NCBI RefSeq assembly: GCF_900241005.1
Contig: NZ_OEST01000002.1
Coordinates: forward strand, 248,001-312,000
Length of the DNA stretch: 64,000 nucleotides
Direction: 5' to 3'
DNA from: Bacteroides cutis
GTDB lineage: Bacteria; Bacteroidota; Bacteroidia; Bacteroidales; Bacteroidaceae
Every line of letters starts with the position of its first letter. Positions within the stretch are counted from its first letter, which is position 1. The position numbers and the translations under genes were made by a program. A model generated the notes under the pieces. It did not search any database. It saw only the letters and a list, made by a program, of their open reading frames with translations, and had not been told where the DNA came from. Positions 17,262 to 28,572 of the stretch are shown in pieces.

Positions 17262-18593
17262 TCAAATCTTCTTCTGACTCCACTTCCCTTTCTTCATATA
17301 GAAATAAGAAAGTATCAGAATTCCGATAGAATATACGTGCTCTGATGTCCAAGCGAAAGCTACGTCTAGTTTCAAATAAGCAACGATATAGGTGATATAA
17401 CAGGTATATATTGCCAATGTTATCATTTCCAATCCAAGCGCTGTACGCGTATTTCCCGTTCCTGATACTGACTGGAAATAGACATTGGCAGGTACGAGGA
17501 ATAAATAAGCGGAGCAGAGTACCCATAACGACGGTATCGCAGCTTCCTGCAACTCGGGTATATCGGTATAAACACTCAATATCAACCTGGGAAATAGGGT
17601 AAAAAAGATAGCCAGAGGCAGTACGAGGGCGTAGGCTATGCGTATATGCTGGCGTATCGTGCCAGGTACACAGTCTATGTTTCCAGAGCCGATGAGGTTA
17701 CTTACCAGTGAACCACAGGTTGAAGCAAACGCCATCATTACCATAAATAGGATACCCGATACATTACGGATAATATTGGTGATTGCCAGGGAACGTTCGC
17801 CTAAATGTTCCACGTACAGGAAGAGTAAAAACCAGGTGGAAAGAGACAAGAAATTCTGTACCATTGTCCAAAAAGACACATTGAGCATCCGTTTCAATAT
17901 GCTTCGGTTAAGTCCGGGTATCTTGTTCAGTCCATATTTATGAATATCAATATGGAAACGGGTGTAGAGGATAAAGAATATTAGCGATACCAATTCAGCC
18001 AATGATGAACCGATAGCTGCACCGGCAATGCCGAGGGCCGGCATTCCGAATTTACCGAATATCAAGATGTAGTTGAATATAATATTACTCAATACCATTA
18101 CAATGGAGTTGAGCGTAAGCGTTTTGGTTTGTGTCGTTCCCAGGAAGAATGCACGGAACATTACTGCCGTAAAGGAGAAGAAGAAACCAAAAACACGCCA
18201 GTTAAGGTAACTGATGGCGGCGTTATAGATATGTTCGGATGATACAAGACGCACCAATATCATAGGGGCAAGGCTGTAACAGAGTAGGAACATGACTGCT
18301 GCCATTCCCAACTGAAAGTAAACACCTTGATAAAACAGGTTACCTATTTCTTTATATTGTTGCTCGCCATTACGACGGGCAATGAGTATCTGTGCTCCGA
18401 TACTGAATCCAAATGCCACCATGAACATTACAATATAGAAAATGCCGGCGATGGCAGAAGCTCCTAATTCAATTTCACCGACACGTCCTAAAAAGGCTGT
18501 ATCGGTCATACCTATCATTTGCTCCATAAGCAGACTGATAAGAATAGGATAGGCTATAAGCCAGATTTCTTTATAGGTGTATTTAGTTTGCAT
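17262..18593 (-). CDS. MATE-family multidrug/cation efflux transporter
   Basis: A 443-aa integral membrane protein with about twelve hydrophobic segments. The N-terminus has the MATE signature region LLMEQMIGMTDTAFLGRVGE and later GASAIAGIFYIVMFMVAFGFSIGAQILIAR. These transporters export drugs or metabolites using a Na+ or H+ gradient; the substrate is not visible in the sequence. It lies 127 bp downstream of yidC on the same strand, but a terminator-like hairpin separates them, so it probably has its own promoter. The S9 peptidase gene follows 44 bp further on. Confidence 0.92.
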   Translation of the reverse strand: MQTKYTYKEIWLIAYPILISLLMEQMIGMTDTAFLGRVGEIELGASAIAGIFYIVMFMVAFGFSIGAQILIARRNGEQQYKEIGNLFYQGVYFQLGMAAVMFLLCYSLAPMILVRLVSSEHIYNAAISYLNWRVFGFFFSFTAVMFRAFFLGTTQTKTLTLNSIVMVLSNIIFNYILIFGKFGMPALGIAGAAIGSSLAELVSLIFFILYTRFHIDIHKYGLNKIPGLNRSILKRMLNVSFWTMVQNFLSLSTWFLLFLYVEHLGERSLAITNIIRNVSGILFMVMMAFASTCGSLVSNLIGSGNIDCVPGTIRQHIRIAYALVLPLAIFFTLFPRLILSVYTDIPELQEAAIPSLWVLCSAYLFLVPANVYFQSVSGTGNTRTALGLEMITLAIYTCYITYIVAYLKLDVAFAWTSEHVYSIGILILSYFYMKKGKWSQKKI

Positions 18594-18664
18594 ATTTATT
18601 ATTCTTTTGATATCTGATTATTTGAAGGTAAATGATAATTTTTTCCTTCTTTCTATCGGAAAAC

Positions 18665-18694
18665 AAAGCCGGGCAATCTACATTGTCCGGCTTT
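18665..18694 (-). terminator. Intrinsic terminator downstream of yidC
   Basis: A 12-bp stem (AAAGCCGGGCAA/TTGTCCGGCTTT, one G-U pair) with a 6-nt loop lies 27 bp after the yidC stop. On the minus strand the stem is followed by TTTGTTTTCC. Confidence 0.78.
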
Positions 18695-18720
18695 CTCTGA
18701 AAAATATCTCGAACGGGGGA

Positions 18721-20568
18721 TTATTTCCTGTTCTGTTTTTCTTTCATCATTTGCTCCTGTTGTTTTTGCATAGCTTCCAGACGAGCAGCAAAACCGGTTT
18801 TCTTCATCTTCTTTGGATCTTTCTTGCCGGCTTCAAGCTGGGCAAGAAGTTTTTCTTCATTAGTAGTTTTACGTAGTATAAGAGTTGTCACCACACTGAT
18901 TAACGTTGAAATGAAGTAATAATAGTTCAATCCCGAAGGATAGTCGTTCAATATGAACAAGAACATAATAGGCATCAGGTATGACATCCATTTCATAGCC
19001 GCCATTTGCGGATTAGCGCCTGTATCTTGCTGTTGCATCATGTACTTCGTGTTCAATATATTCGTCACTGTCATCAGTACGCAAAACAAACTGAGGTGAC
19101 TACCCAAGAATGGAATATGGAACGGGAAGTTGATAAAAGCATCGTACGTGGAAAGATCGTCTGCCCACAAGAAACTCTGTTGACGGAGCTCGATAGCGCT
19201 CGGCACGAACATAAACAATGCCATTAGGATAGGGAATTGTATCAGCATAGGTAAACAACCACCCATTGGGCTGACACCATACTGGCTATATAATCCCATA
19301 ACTTCCTGTTGTTTTTTCATAGCATCTTCTTGTTTGGGATACTTTTTACCTATTTCGTCAATTTTCGGTTTTAGCACACGCATCTTAGCAGATGACATAT
19401 AAGTTTTCCAAGTTGCTGGGAATACGACAATCTTCACAATTAATGTCATCAAGAGCAAAACGATACCCATACTCAATCCCCAACTGGATAACCAGTCGAA
19501 AATATTGATAGTAAACCACTTGTTTATCCAACGGATAAGTGGCCATCCTAAGTATACCAGGCGATTCAGTTCCCACTTTTCAGTACGACCTTTATCAAGT
19601 GCAGTCAGAGTTTTGTAGTGGTTAGGACCGAAATAGAAGAATAACTGAGTCGGAGTTTTACCGGTCGGGTCAAAAGCTGTACTCATTTCGGCAGAATAAT
19701 CTTTGATATAACCACTGCCTTGAACTTCCATCTTTGAATTCAATTTCGCCTTTTCAAAATCCGTATCCGCCAAAAACACAGAGGAGAAGAACTGATTTTT
19801 GAAGGCAATCCAATCTAAACGTTCGGGAACTTCTTTTTCGTCATTCTTGTTGGCAGATAAATAATCTGTTCCATCCCCGGCAATTTTGTAAGTCAGTTCA
19901 GCCAAACGATTCTCGTAGGTATATCCTTTCTCTATCTGTCGAGCACGTTGTGACCACTCGATATCTACGTATTTGGTACTAGCAAGTTTATTTTCCATAC
20001 CAACGGCGTCGATAGTAAAATCTATCAGATAGGTATCGCTATGCATAGCATACTTAAAGTCGATATAACTTGCACTGTCTGCTGCCAGGCGCATAGTTAC
20101 AGTACTGTCTGTACGATTGACTTCCGTGAAATAATATTCGTCAGTTTGTATGGTTTCCTTTTTATTATAGAAAAGGAAATTCATGGAAACATCGTCACCA
20201 TTAAACAGCATGACAGGTGTTTGCTTATCCTGTCCCATATACTCCTTCAGAGTAGCTGAGTAAATACTTCCACCTTTACTACTAATTGTCAGTTCTACCA
20301 GATTGTTCTGGATAGTAATCAATGAGTCGGCCCCTTGACGGGCGTTAAAGAAAAGGGAAGTTGAATCTAGAGTTCCGGTTTCCTTTTCATTGGCAAGGGC
20401 TGCTTCTGCTTTAGCTTTCAGGTCGGCTTCACGCTGTTGCACCAGAGCTATAGAGTCATAGTACCGTTGTTGCGCTTCCAGTTGTTCCTTACTCGGACGA
20501 CTCAAGAAGCTGAATCCCACTAACAAAATAGCTATTAAAACAAGACCTGTGATGGTGTTTTTATCCAT
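18721..20568 (-). CDS. yidC: Membrane protein insertase YidC
   Basis: YidC/Oxa1 insertase of 615 aa that inserts and folds inner-membrane proteins, including ATP synthase subunits, alone or with Sec. Residues 5-24 form the N-terminal transmembrane helix ([18 protein letters not shown]). A large periplasmic beta domain spans roughly residues 60-340. The conserved C-terminal hydrophobic domain begins near [23 protein letters not shown], and contains the QKxxMxxYxxxGVxP-like segment [21 protein letters not shown]. The tail is highly basic ([12 protein letters not shown]), typical of Bacteroidota. It lies 46 bp after pyrG on the same strand and is probably co-transcribed. Confidence 0.97.
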   Translation of the reverse strand: MDKNTITGLVLIAILLVGFSFLSRPSKEQLEAQQRYYDSIALVQQREADLKAKAEAALANEKETGTLDSTSLFFNARQGADSLITIQNNLVELTISSKGGSIYSATLKEYMGQDKQTPVMLFNGDDVSMNFLFYNKKETIQTDEYYFTEVNRTDSTVTMRLAADSASYIDFKYAMHSDTYLIDFTIDAVGMENKLASTKYVDIEWSQRARQIEKGYTYENRLAELTYKIAGDGTDYLSANKNDEKEVPERLDWIAFKNQFFSSVFLADTDFEKAKLNSKMEVQGSGYIKDYSAEMSTAFDPTGKTPTQLFFYFGPNHYKTLTALDKGRTEKWELNRLVYLGWPLIRWINKWFTINIFDWLSSWGLSMGIVLLLMTLIVKIVVFPATWKTYMSSAKMRVLKPKIDEIGKKYPKQEDAMKKQQEVMGLYSQYGVSPMGGCLPMLIQFPILMALFMFVPSAIELRQQSFLWADDLSTYDAFINFPFHIPFLGSHLSLFCVLMTVTNILNTKYMMQQQDTGANPQMAAMKWMSYLMPIMFLFILNDYPSGLNYYYFISTLISVVTTLILRKTTNEEKLLAQLEAGKKDPKKMKKTGFAARLEAMQKQQEQMMKEKQNRK

Positions 20569-20614
20569 TCTATGTTAATTACAAATTATTAATTACAAAT
20601 TTCAAGTTACGAAA

Positions 20615-22246
<1,632 letters not shown>

Positions 22247-22275
22247 TTAAAATGTTCTTTCTAAAAATTAAAGCG

Positions 22276-22283
22276 CAAAATTA
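22276..22283 (-). promoter_or_regulatory. Candidate pyrG -7 box
   Basis: TAATTTTG on the minus strand matches TAnnTTTG and lies 41 bp before the pyrG ATG. A -33 element is not obvious. Confidence 0.45.
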
Positions 22284-22383
22284 TGAAAAAAATGAGGAAG
22301 TACATAACAGTTTAGTGAAAACAATTATAAAAAAAGAAATTAGTGTGTTTAGATGGGGGCTATTAAACTTTCACTTCTTGTCT

Positions 22384-22414
22384 TTTGTTATCTAAACATT
22401 TTGAATTAATTTTG
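22384..22414 (+). promoter_or_regulatory. Bacteroides-type promoter of the DUF3078 gene
   Basis: TTTG at 22384-22387 (-33) and TAATTTTG at 22407-22414 (-7) are separated by 19 bp, matching the Bacteroides consensus in both boxes. The ATG follows 26 bp later. Confidence 0.65.
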
Positions 22415-22440
22415 TATCCGAATATATATATTAAACATAT

Positions 22441-23883
22441 ATGAAGAATAGACACCTTTTTATATGGGGTATTGCCGTATTATTATCATCATCGGTTATG
22501 GCCCAGAATTCGACAAAAGCCGTGCTCGAGACAACGAAGCAGACAACAACAGCAGGTACTGACACATTGTCGGGGATTTGGAAACAATATTGGATATTGA
22601 AGTTAAAACCGTATGAAGATACGTTCAGAATGGACACAGTCTCAATATTGTATGAGAAATATCTTGGGGTTTTGGATTATTTGAATGATCCTGCTACCCC
22701 TGAACGATATATACCTTCTAATCCTGATTTTTACAAAATGTTTATCCCTGTTACCTATTATCATTCTCCGATGGAACGTTTTTCAAAACTAAATTGGAGT
22801 TTCGAGGGGGAGAGAGATACGCTTCCTGCATTAATAAATGAACTTTTACCGTTCGATACCCAGAGTTTTGTGTCGAAGAAAAGAGTGAATGAGATTGTAG
22901 ACCGCACTATGCTTGACACATATATCAATCATCCAGATTTTGTAGTGATGACTGAAGATGAAATTAAAAAGGCTAAAGTTTTCAAAGATAATATAGAAAA
23001 AGAGGTATCTTCCAAACCTTCTGTAGCGAAGCTTTTTGCCAAGGAAGAAATAGTAGGGGTGAAAGAGGAAGCCGGAATTGTAATACATAAGCCCAACTGG
23101 TGGGTAACAGGTGGAAGTGGTTCGTTACAAATTACGCAAAATTATATATCGGATAACTGGTATAAAGGTGGTGAAAGTAATACTACTTTGCTTGCAAATT
23201 TGCACTTATATGCCAATTATAATGACCGTGAAAAAATTCAATGGGAAAATTCTTTGGATGCAAAATTAGGTTTTGGCTCTACTCCTTCAGATAAATATCA
23301 CGATTATCTGATTAATACGGATCAACTGCGTATCTACAGTAAAATAGGTATTCAGGCTGCTTCAAAGTGGTACTATACGATTTCTACAGAATTTAAGACT
23401 CAGTTCTGTCATGGATACAAGGCTAACAGTGAAGAACTTGTCTCGGCATTTTTTGCTCCGGCCGACTGGTCGTCTAGTATTGGTATGGATTATAAATTGA
23501 ATAAGAAAAAATTCAATTTGTCTGTCTTTATGGCTCCGTTGACCCACATGATGCGCTATGTTGGTAATAAAGAGGTTAATGAGGTTAAGTTTGGTTTGGA
23601 TGAAGGAAAATCTGTAATGCATAATTTTGGTTCTCAAGTGCAATCTACTATTAAATGGACTATCATTCCTTCTATTGTTTTGAATTCCCGACTGGATTTC
23701 CAGACCAGTTATGAATGGACACGTGTTGAATGGGAAAACACCGTAAATTTTGTTTTAAACCGCTACCTTTCTACTAAACTCTATGTGCATGCCCGTTTTG
23801 ATGATAGCGCTAAACCGACTGAAGGGGATAGTTATTTCCAAGTAAAAGAGTTATTGAGTTTTGGTATTAATTATAAATGGTAA
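22441..23883 (+). CDS. DUF3078 outer-membrane-associated protein
   Basis: A 480-aa exported protein of the Bacteroidota-specific DUF3078 group; its function is not known to me. A signal peptide covers residues 1-21 ([20 protein letters not shown]). The N-terminal third is helical and polar. From about residue 215 ([28 protein letters not shown] in part) alternating strands with aromatic ends run to the C-terminus, which ends in NYKW with a terminal aromatic residue, as in outer-membrane beta-barrels. The family motif WxxGG is seen as WYKGGESN. It is a single-gene unit with its own promoter and a likely terminator after it. Confidence 0.82.
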   Translation: MKNRHLFIWGIAVLLSSSVMAQNSTKAVLETTKQTTTAGTDTLSGIWKQYWILKLKPYEDTFRMDTVSILYEKYLGVLDYLNDPATPERYIPSNPDFYKMFIPVTYYHSPMERFSKLNWSFEGERDTLPALINELLPFDTQSFVSKKRVNEIVDRTMLDTYINHPDFVVMTEDEIKKAKVFKDNIEKEVSSKPSVAKLFAKEEIVGVKEEAGIVIHKPNWWVTGGSGSLQITQNYISDNWYKGGESNTTLLANLHLYANYNDREKIQWENSLDAKLGFGSTPSDKYHDYLINTDQLRIYSKIGIQAASKWYYTISTEFKTQFCHGYKANSEELVSAFFAPADWSSSIGMDYKLNKKKFNLSVFMAPLTHMMRYVGNKEVNEVKFGLDEGKSVMHNFGSQVQSTIKWTIIPSIVLNSRLDFQTSYEWTRVEWENTVNFVLNRYLSTKLYVHARFDDSAKPTEGDSYFQVKELLSFGINYKW

Positions 23884-23891
23884 AAGTGGAT

Positions 23892-23948
23892 GGTCTGTTC
23901 AGAACAGACGGAGCATCTACATAAATTTGGCAGACGGTCTGTTTTTAT
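23892..23948 (+). terminator. Terminator-like element with alternative pairing after DUF3078 gene
   Basis: GTCTGTT at 23893-23899 pairs with AACAGAC at 23903-23909, and the same AACAGAC can instead pair with GTCTGTT at 23937-23943, which runs into TTTATTT. The second structure resembles an intrinsic terminator. Confidence 0.5.
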
Positions 23949-24055
23949 TTCAGCAGATCGTTTGTTTTTTGTCTTTTTGTAGCCTGTACAGGATGAAAAA
24001 GTATAAAAACATAGAAAAAGAATGTTTACGTACACAGAAAAAGACGTCTTATCCC

Positions 24056-24084
24056 TTGCAGTTCGCAAATAATGCGTAAATTTG
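24056..24084 (+). promoter_or_regulatory. Candidate promoter of the rseC-rnf operon
   Basis: TTG at 24056-24058 and TAAATTTG at 24077-24084 are 18 bp apart, close to the Bacteroides -33/-7 arrangement. The rseC ATG lies 28 bp downstream. Confidence 0.55.
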
Positions 24085-24112
24085 CCGCGATTTGTAATGC
24101 ACACTTTGCAAA

Positions 24113-24532
24113 ATGGCGAATACTATAAGACATCAAGGTATTGTGGAAAACATAAACGGTTCTCATCTTCAAGTGAGGATCATTCAAACTTCAGCATGTG
24201 CTTCGTGCAGTGTCAAGGGACATTGCAGTTCGGCCGATACAAAAGAAAAACTCATTGATATAACCGATACCGGTGTTTATGTTTATCAACCCGGTGATCG
24301 GGTATGGGTTATAGGAGAACTTTCTATGGGAGCAATGGCAGTATTATACGCATTCATATTACCTTTTTTTATTGTTATATTTTCTCTTTTCATCTTTATG
24401 GCTATTTGGAATGATGAGTTGCTTTCCGCACTTTGCTCGTTAGTACTTCTTATACCTTATTATTATATATTGTGGCTGAATAAATCGCGGTTGAAGAAGA
24501 AGTTCTCTTTTTCAATTAAACCTATGAACTAA
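24113..24532 (+). CDS. rseC: RseC/MucC-family membrane protein
   Basis: A 139-aa inner-membrane protein of the RseC/MucC family, which is linked to SoxR reduction and envelope stress signalling in proteobacteria and is often encoded with rnf genes. The soluble N-terminus has four Cys in ACASCSVKGHC, a possible metal or redox site. Two hydrophobic helices follow (MGAMAVLYAFILPFFIVIFSL and LLSALCSLVLLIPYYYILWL), then a basic tail. It is the first gene of the Rnf operon, with 38 bp before rnfB. A role in assembling or reducing the Rnf complex is inferred from position. Confidence 0.83.
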   Translation: MANTIRHQGIVENINGSHLQVRIIQTSACASCSVKGHCSSADTKEKLIDITDTGVYVYQPGDRVWVIGELSMGAMAVLYAFILPFFIVIFSLFIFMAIWNDELLSALCSLVLLIPYYYILWLNKSRLKKKFSFSIKPMN

Positions 24533-24570
24533 CTAATACATAAAATAAATAATTAATAAACAACTAATTT

Positions 24571-25518
24571 ATGAATGTAATTCTGATTGCAGTGATTTCA
24601 TTGGGGGCTATAGCGCTGGTATCGGCGGTTATTCTTTATGTAGCTTCTAAGAAATTCGCCGTGTATGAAGATCCGCGAATTGCACAGGTGGCAGAAGTTT
24701 TGCCCCAAGCAAACTGCGGTGGATGTGGTTACCCGGGTTGTAGCGGATTTGCTGATGCTTGTGTAAAAGCCGGTTCGCTGGAAGGTAAACTTTGTCCGGT
24801 GGGTGGACAGCCCGTTATGACAAAAGTAGCTGAAATTCTGGGTTTGGATGCTGCAGCTTCCGAACCGATGGTTGCGGTAGTGAGATGTAACGGGACTTGT
24901 GCCAACCGTCCACGTATTAATCAATACGATGGAGCGAAGAGTTGTGCTATTGCAGCCTCTCTTTATGGTGGTGAAACAGGCTGTAGCTTTGGTTGCTTGG
25001 GCTGTGGTGACTGTGTGGCCGCTTGTCAGTTCGATGCTATCCATATGAATTCCGAAACAGGACTTCCTGAAGTAGACGAGGAGAAGTGTACGGCCTGCGG
25101 AGCTTGTGCTAAGGCTTGTCCGAAAAATATTATTGAAATCCGTCCTCAGGGTAAGAAGTCTCGTCGTGTGTATGTACAATGCGTAAATAAAGATAAGGGG
25201 GCCGTAGCACGCAAGGCTTGTACCGTTTCTTGTATAGGTTGCGGTAAGTGTGTGAAGGTATGTCCTTTCGAAGCTATTACATTGGAAAATAATCTGGCTT
25301 ACATCGATCCGAATAAGTGCAAATCTTGTCGTAAGTGTGAGGAGGTTTGTCCGCAAGGTACTATTGTTGCGCTTAATTTTCCACCACGTAAACCAAAAGT
25401 AGAAGGCGATGCTACGGTAGTTACCTCTAAAAAAGTGGAAGTACCGAAAACTGACGCTCCTAAGGTGATTGAAGCTTCTGAAGTTTCTGTTACCAATGTA
25501 CCGGAGGCAGAGGCATAA
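24571..25518 (+). CDS. rnfB: Rnf complex iron-sulfur subunit RnfB
   Basis: Electron-entry subunit of the ion-translocating ferredoxin:NAD+ oxidoreductase, 315 aa. One N-terminal membrane helix (residues 2-24) is followed by the Fe-S Cys cluster NCGGCGYPGCSG near 49-60. Ferredoxin-like motifs follow (CLGCGDCVAACQF, CTACGACAKACP, CIGCGKCVKVCPF, CKSCRKCEEVCPQ), so several 4Fe-4S clusters are expected. The C-terminal tail is rich in Pro, Val, Glu and Lys and probably flexible. The ferredoxin side faces the cytoplasm. The order rnfBCDGEA is usual for Bacteroides. Confidence 0.96.
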   Translation: MNVILIAVISLGAIALVSAVILYVASKKFAVYEDPRIAQVAEVLPQANCGGCGYPGCSGFADACVKAGSLEGKLCPVGGQPVMTKVAEILGLDAAASEPMVAVVRCNGTCANRPRINQYDGAKSCAIAASLYGGETGCSFGCLGCGDCVAACQFDAIHMNSETGLPEVDEEKCTACGACAKACPKNIIEIRPQGKKSRRVYVQCVNKDKGAVARKACTVSCIGCGKCVKVCPFEAITLENNLAYIDPNKCKSCRKCEEVCPQGTIVALNFPPRKPKVEGDATVVTSKKVEVPKTDAPKVIEASEVSVTNVPEAEA

Positions 25519-25557
25519 TATTAATGAGTAAATAAACGATTAAAAATACAGAATTGT

Positions 25558-26895
25558 ATGTTGAAAACATTTTCAATTGGTGGAGTTCATCCACAGGAAA
25601 ATAAACTTTCAGCACATCAGCCTATTATTAAAGCAGAGGTTCCAGCTAAAGCTGTAATCCTGTTGGGACAGCACATCGGTGCTCCTGCAAAGCCTATCGT
25701 GGCTAAAGGCGATGTTGTGAAAGTGGGTACAAAGATTGCCGAACCCGGTGGCTTCGTATCAGCAGCTATCCATTCATCTGTCAGCGGAAAAGTCGCAAAG
25801 ATTGACACGATTGTCGATGCCAGCGGCTATGCCAAACCTGCTATTTTTATTGATGTAGAGGGAGATGAGTGGGAGGAAAGCATTGACCGTACAGACACAC
25901 TGGTAAAAGAGTGTAACCTCTCTTCAGAGGAAATTGTGAAAAAAATTGCTGATGCCGGTATCGTAGGTTTGGGGGGAGCTTGTTTCCCTACACAAGTCAA
26001 ACTGTGTCCTCCTCCTGCATTCAAGGCAGAATGTGTTATCATCAATGCCGTAGAGTGCGAACCTTATTTGACTGCTGATCACCAGCTGATGTTAGAACAT
26101 GCCGAGGAAATTATGGTAGGTGTATCTATTCTCATGAAGTCTGTAAAGGTTAATAAGGCATTTATTGGTATTGAAAATAATAAGCCTGATGCTATCCAAT
26201 TGATGACGAAAGTAGCTGCCGGTTATGCGGGTATCGAGGTCGTTCCTTTGAAAGTACAATATCCACAAGGTGGTGAAAAACAATTGATTGATGCTGTTAT
26301 CAATCGCCAGGTAGCTGCTGGTGCATTGCCTATTTCTACTGGTGCTGTAGTTCAGAATGTTGGTACGGCATTCGCTGTTTATCAGGCCGTTCAGAAGAAT
26401 AAACCATTGTTTGAGCGTGTCATTACCGTAACAGGTAAGTCCTTGGCTAAACCATCCAATTTTCTGGCACGTATCGGTACGCCAATGCAGCAACTGATTG
26501 ATGCTTGTGGTGGGCTTCCCGAAGATACGGGTAAGATTATCGGTGGCGGTCCCATGATGGGTAAAGCCTTGGTTAATACAGATGTGCCTACTGCTAAAGG
26601 CAGTTCGGGTATTCTGATTATGAATGACAAGGAAGCCAAGCGTGGAGAGATACAGCCTTGTATCCGTTGTGCTAAGTGTGTAGGTGCTTGTCCGATGGGC
26701 TTGGAACCTTACTTGCTTGCCACTGTATCGGCTCATGGAGATTTTGAAAGAGTAGAGAAAGAAGATATCATGTCGTGTATTGAATGTGGTTCATGCCAGT
26801 TCACTTGTCCTTCCAATCGTCCGATGTTGGACTACATCCGTTTGGGTAAAGGTAAAGTCGGGGCGATGATACGTGCACGTCAAGCTAAAAAATAA
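25558..26895 (+). CDS. rnfC: Rnf complex subunit RnfC
   Basis: Soluble peripheral subunit of Rnf, 445 aa, homologous to the FMN- and NADH-binding part of complex I. It passes electrons to NAD+. The nucleotide-binding region includes GIVGLGGACFPTQVKL and NAVECEPYLTAD. Two C-terminal 4Fe-4S motifs are visible, CIRCAKCVGACP and CIECGSCQFTCP. The length matches the short RnfC form without the long Ala-rich C-terminal extension seen in enterobacteria. It begins 39 bp after rnfB and rnfD starts 6 bp after its stop. Confidence 0.96.
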   Translation: MLKTFSIGGVHPQENKLSAHQPIIKAEVPAKAVILLGQHIGAPAKPIVAKGDVVKVGTKIAEPGGFVSAAIHSSVSGKVAKIDTIVDASGYAKPAIFIDVEGDEWEESIDRTDTLVKECNLSSEEIVKKIADAGIVGLGGACFPTQVKLCPPPAFKAECVIINAVECEPYLTADHQLMLEHAEEIMVGVSILMKSVKVNKAFIGIENNKPDAIQLMTKVAAGYAGIEVVPLKVQYPQGGEKQLIDAVINRQVAAGALPISTGAVVQNVGTAFAVYQAVQKNKPLFERVITVTGKSLAKPSNFLARIGTPMQQLIDACGGLPEDTGKIIGGGPMMGKALVNTDVPTAKGSSGILIMNDKEAKRGEIQPCIRCAKCVGACPMGLEPYLLATVSAHGDFERVEKEDIMSCIECGSCQFTCPSNRPMLDYIRLGKGKVGAMIRARQAKK

Positions 26896-26901
26896 CGAAA
26901 T

Positions 26902-27894
26902 ATGAATAGATTAATCGTATCCCTTTCGCCCCACGTTCATGGCGGAGACAGCGTGAAGAAGAATATGTACGGCGTGCTCGTTGCGTTGATACCGGCATTC
27001 CTCGTTTCGCTTTACTTTTTTGGACTGGGTGCACTGATTGTTACAGCTACTTCTGTAGCTGCCTGCTTGTTCTTTGAATGGGCTATTGGCAAATTTTTGA
27101 TGAAAAAACAAACTACAACCATCTGTGACGGATCTGCCATCATTACTGGTGTGTTGTTGGCATTCAACTTACCTTCTAATTTGCCTATTTGGATTATTAT
27201 CCTTGGTGCTTTGTTTGCTATCGGTGTAGGTAAGATGTCATTCGGTGGTTTGGGTTGTAATCCTTTCAATCCAGCATTGGCAGGACGTGTATTTCTGTTG
27301 CTGTCATTTCCGGTGCAGATGACGACTTGGCCTGCCGTCGGTCAGTTGACTGCATATACGGATGCTACTACGGCCGCTACTCCTCTTGCCATTATGAAGG
27401 GGGTTATCAGTGGAGCTCCGGGGTATTCATTGAGTGATCTTCCTACATCATTGGATCTTTTGATTGGTAATAATGGCGGATGTCTTGGTGAAGTCAGTGC
27501 ATTGGCTCTATTGCTGGGTTTGGCTTATATGTTATGGAAGAAAATCATAACCTGGCATATCCCTGTATCTATTCTGGTTACGGTATTCATTTTCTCTGGT
27601 ATTATGTATCTGGTCAATCCCGAACTCTATGTTTCTCCGGTATTGCAGTTACTTTCCGGTGGTCTGATGCTTGGTGCCGTTTTTATGGCTACGGACTATG
27701 TCACTTCACCGATGAGCCATAAGGGTATGTTGATTTATGGTGTTTGCATCGGTTTGTTGACGGTGATAATCCGTTTGTTCGGTGCATATCCCGAAGGTAT
27801 GTCGTTCGCTATTCTGATCATGAATGCGTTCACTCCGCTGATTAACACGTATTTTAAACCAAAACGCTTTGGGGAGGTAGCGAAGAAGAAATGA
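26902..27894 (+). CDS. rnfD: Rnf complex membrane subunit RnfD
   Basis: Integral membrane subunit of 330 aa with about ten hydrophobic segments, homologous to NqrB. It carries a covalently bound FMN in this family; the attachment threonine is probably in DATTAATPLA near residue 157-166. The motif GGLGCNPFNPALAGRVFLL is highly conserved in RnfD. The 4-bp overlap with rnfG (ATGA) shows coupled translation. It helps form the ion-conducting core with RnfA and RnfE. Confidence 0.95.
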   Translation: MNRLIVSLSPHVHGGDSVKKNMYGVLVALIPAFLVSLYFFGLGALIVTATSVAACLFFEWAIGKFLMKKQTTTICDGSAIITGVLLAFNLPSNLPIWIIILGALFAIGVGKMSFGGLGCNPFNPALAGRVFLLLSFPVQMTTWPAVGQLTAYTDATTAATPLAIMKGVISGAPGYSLSDLPTSLDLLIGNNGGCLGEVSALALLLGLAYMLWKKIITWHIPVSILVTVFIFSGIMYLVNPELYVSPVLQLLSGGLMLGAVFMATDYVTSPMSHKGMLIYGVCIGLLTVIIRLFGAYPEGMSFAILIMNAFTPLINTYFKPKRFGEVAKKK

Positions 27895-28556
27895 AAAAGT
27901 TAGAATCATCCTTAAAGAATATGTTGCTGGTACTTACGGGGGTTACTGCTATTTCCGTAGCATTACTGGCTTATGTTAATGAACTGACAAAGGAACCTAT
28001 TGCGCAGGCTAATGCAAAGACATTGAGTGATGCAGTCAGTGCAGTGGTACCAGGTTTTGATAACGACCCGATTGCTGAAAAGAAAATGCAAGAGGTGAAT
28101 GGTGTTGAATATGCCGTATATCCTGCTACAAAAGAAGGACAGTATATTGGTGCTGCTGTTGAAGCTACTTCAATGGGATTCGGTGGTGAACTGAAAGTAT
28201 TGGTAGGTTTTGATGCTGAAGGTAAAATCATTGACTACTCCTTATTAGGACATGCAGAAACTCCGGGGCTTGGTTCCAAAGCTGCTGATTGGTTTAAGAA
28301 AGGTAACAAGGGGGATATTACGGGGCTGAATCCGGGTGAATCTCCATTGGTTGTAAGTAAAGATGGTGGTAAAGTAGATGCTATTACAGCCTCTACAATT
28401 ACATCTCGGGCTTTCCTGAATGCTGTTAATATTGCATATGCCGCATATGCCGGTCAGAATACAGCTGATGGTGCTACCGGGGCTACCCAGAAGAATGTTG
28501 AACAACCTGCTGATACTGCAACAATTGAAGTTGCAGATACTCTCAGCGTAAAATAA
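27891..28556 (+). CDS. rnfG: Rnf complex FMN-binding subunit RnfG
   Basis: A 221-aa subunit with one N-terminal membrane helix (MLLVLTGVTAISVALLAYV) and a periplasmic FMN-binding domain. The covalent FMN threonine motif appears as DAITASTITS near residues 163-172, a variant of the usual SGATxT pattern in which Gly-Ala is Ala-Ser. GHAETPGLGSK near residue 120 is a typical conserved loop. The C-terminal 25 residues are acidic and Thr-rich without clear homology. It is coupled to rnfD by overlap and followed 16 bp later by rnfE, preceded by an AAGGAG-like site. Confidence 0.94.
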   Translation: MKKLESSLKNMLLVLTGVTAISVALLAYVNELTKEPIAQANAKTLSDAVSAVVPGFDNDPIAEKKMQEVNGVEYAVYPATKEGQYIGAAVEATSMGFGGELKVLVGFDAEGKIIDYSLLGHAETPGLGSKAADWFKKGNKGDITGLNPGESPLVVSKDGGKVDAITASTITSRAFLNAVNIAYAAYAGQNTADGATGATQKNVEQPADTATIEVADTLSVK

Positions 28557-28572
28557 GAAAGGAGTAGAAGAT

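Noticed and set aside
17218..17526. A 103-codon open extension before the S9 peptidase signal peptide
   Set aside because: It overlaps the MATE gene, has no domain and would hide the lipoprotein signal; a -7 box lies just before the chosen ATG.
23861..24104. Two short overlapping frames between the DUF3078 gene and rseC
   Set aside because: They lack family features and overlap the terminator-like element and the rseC promoter.
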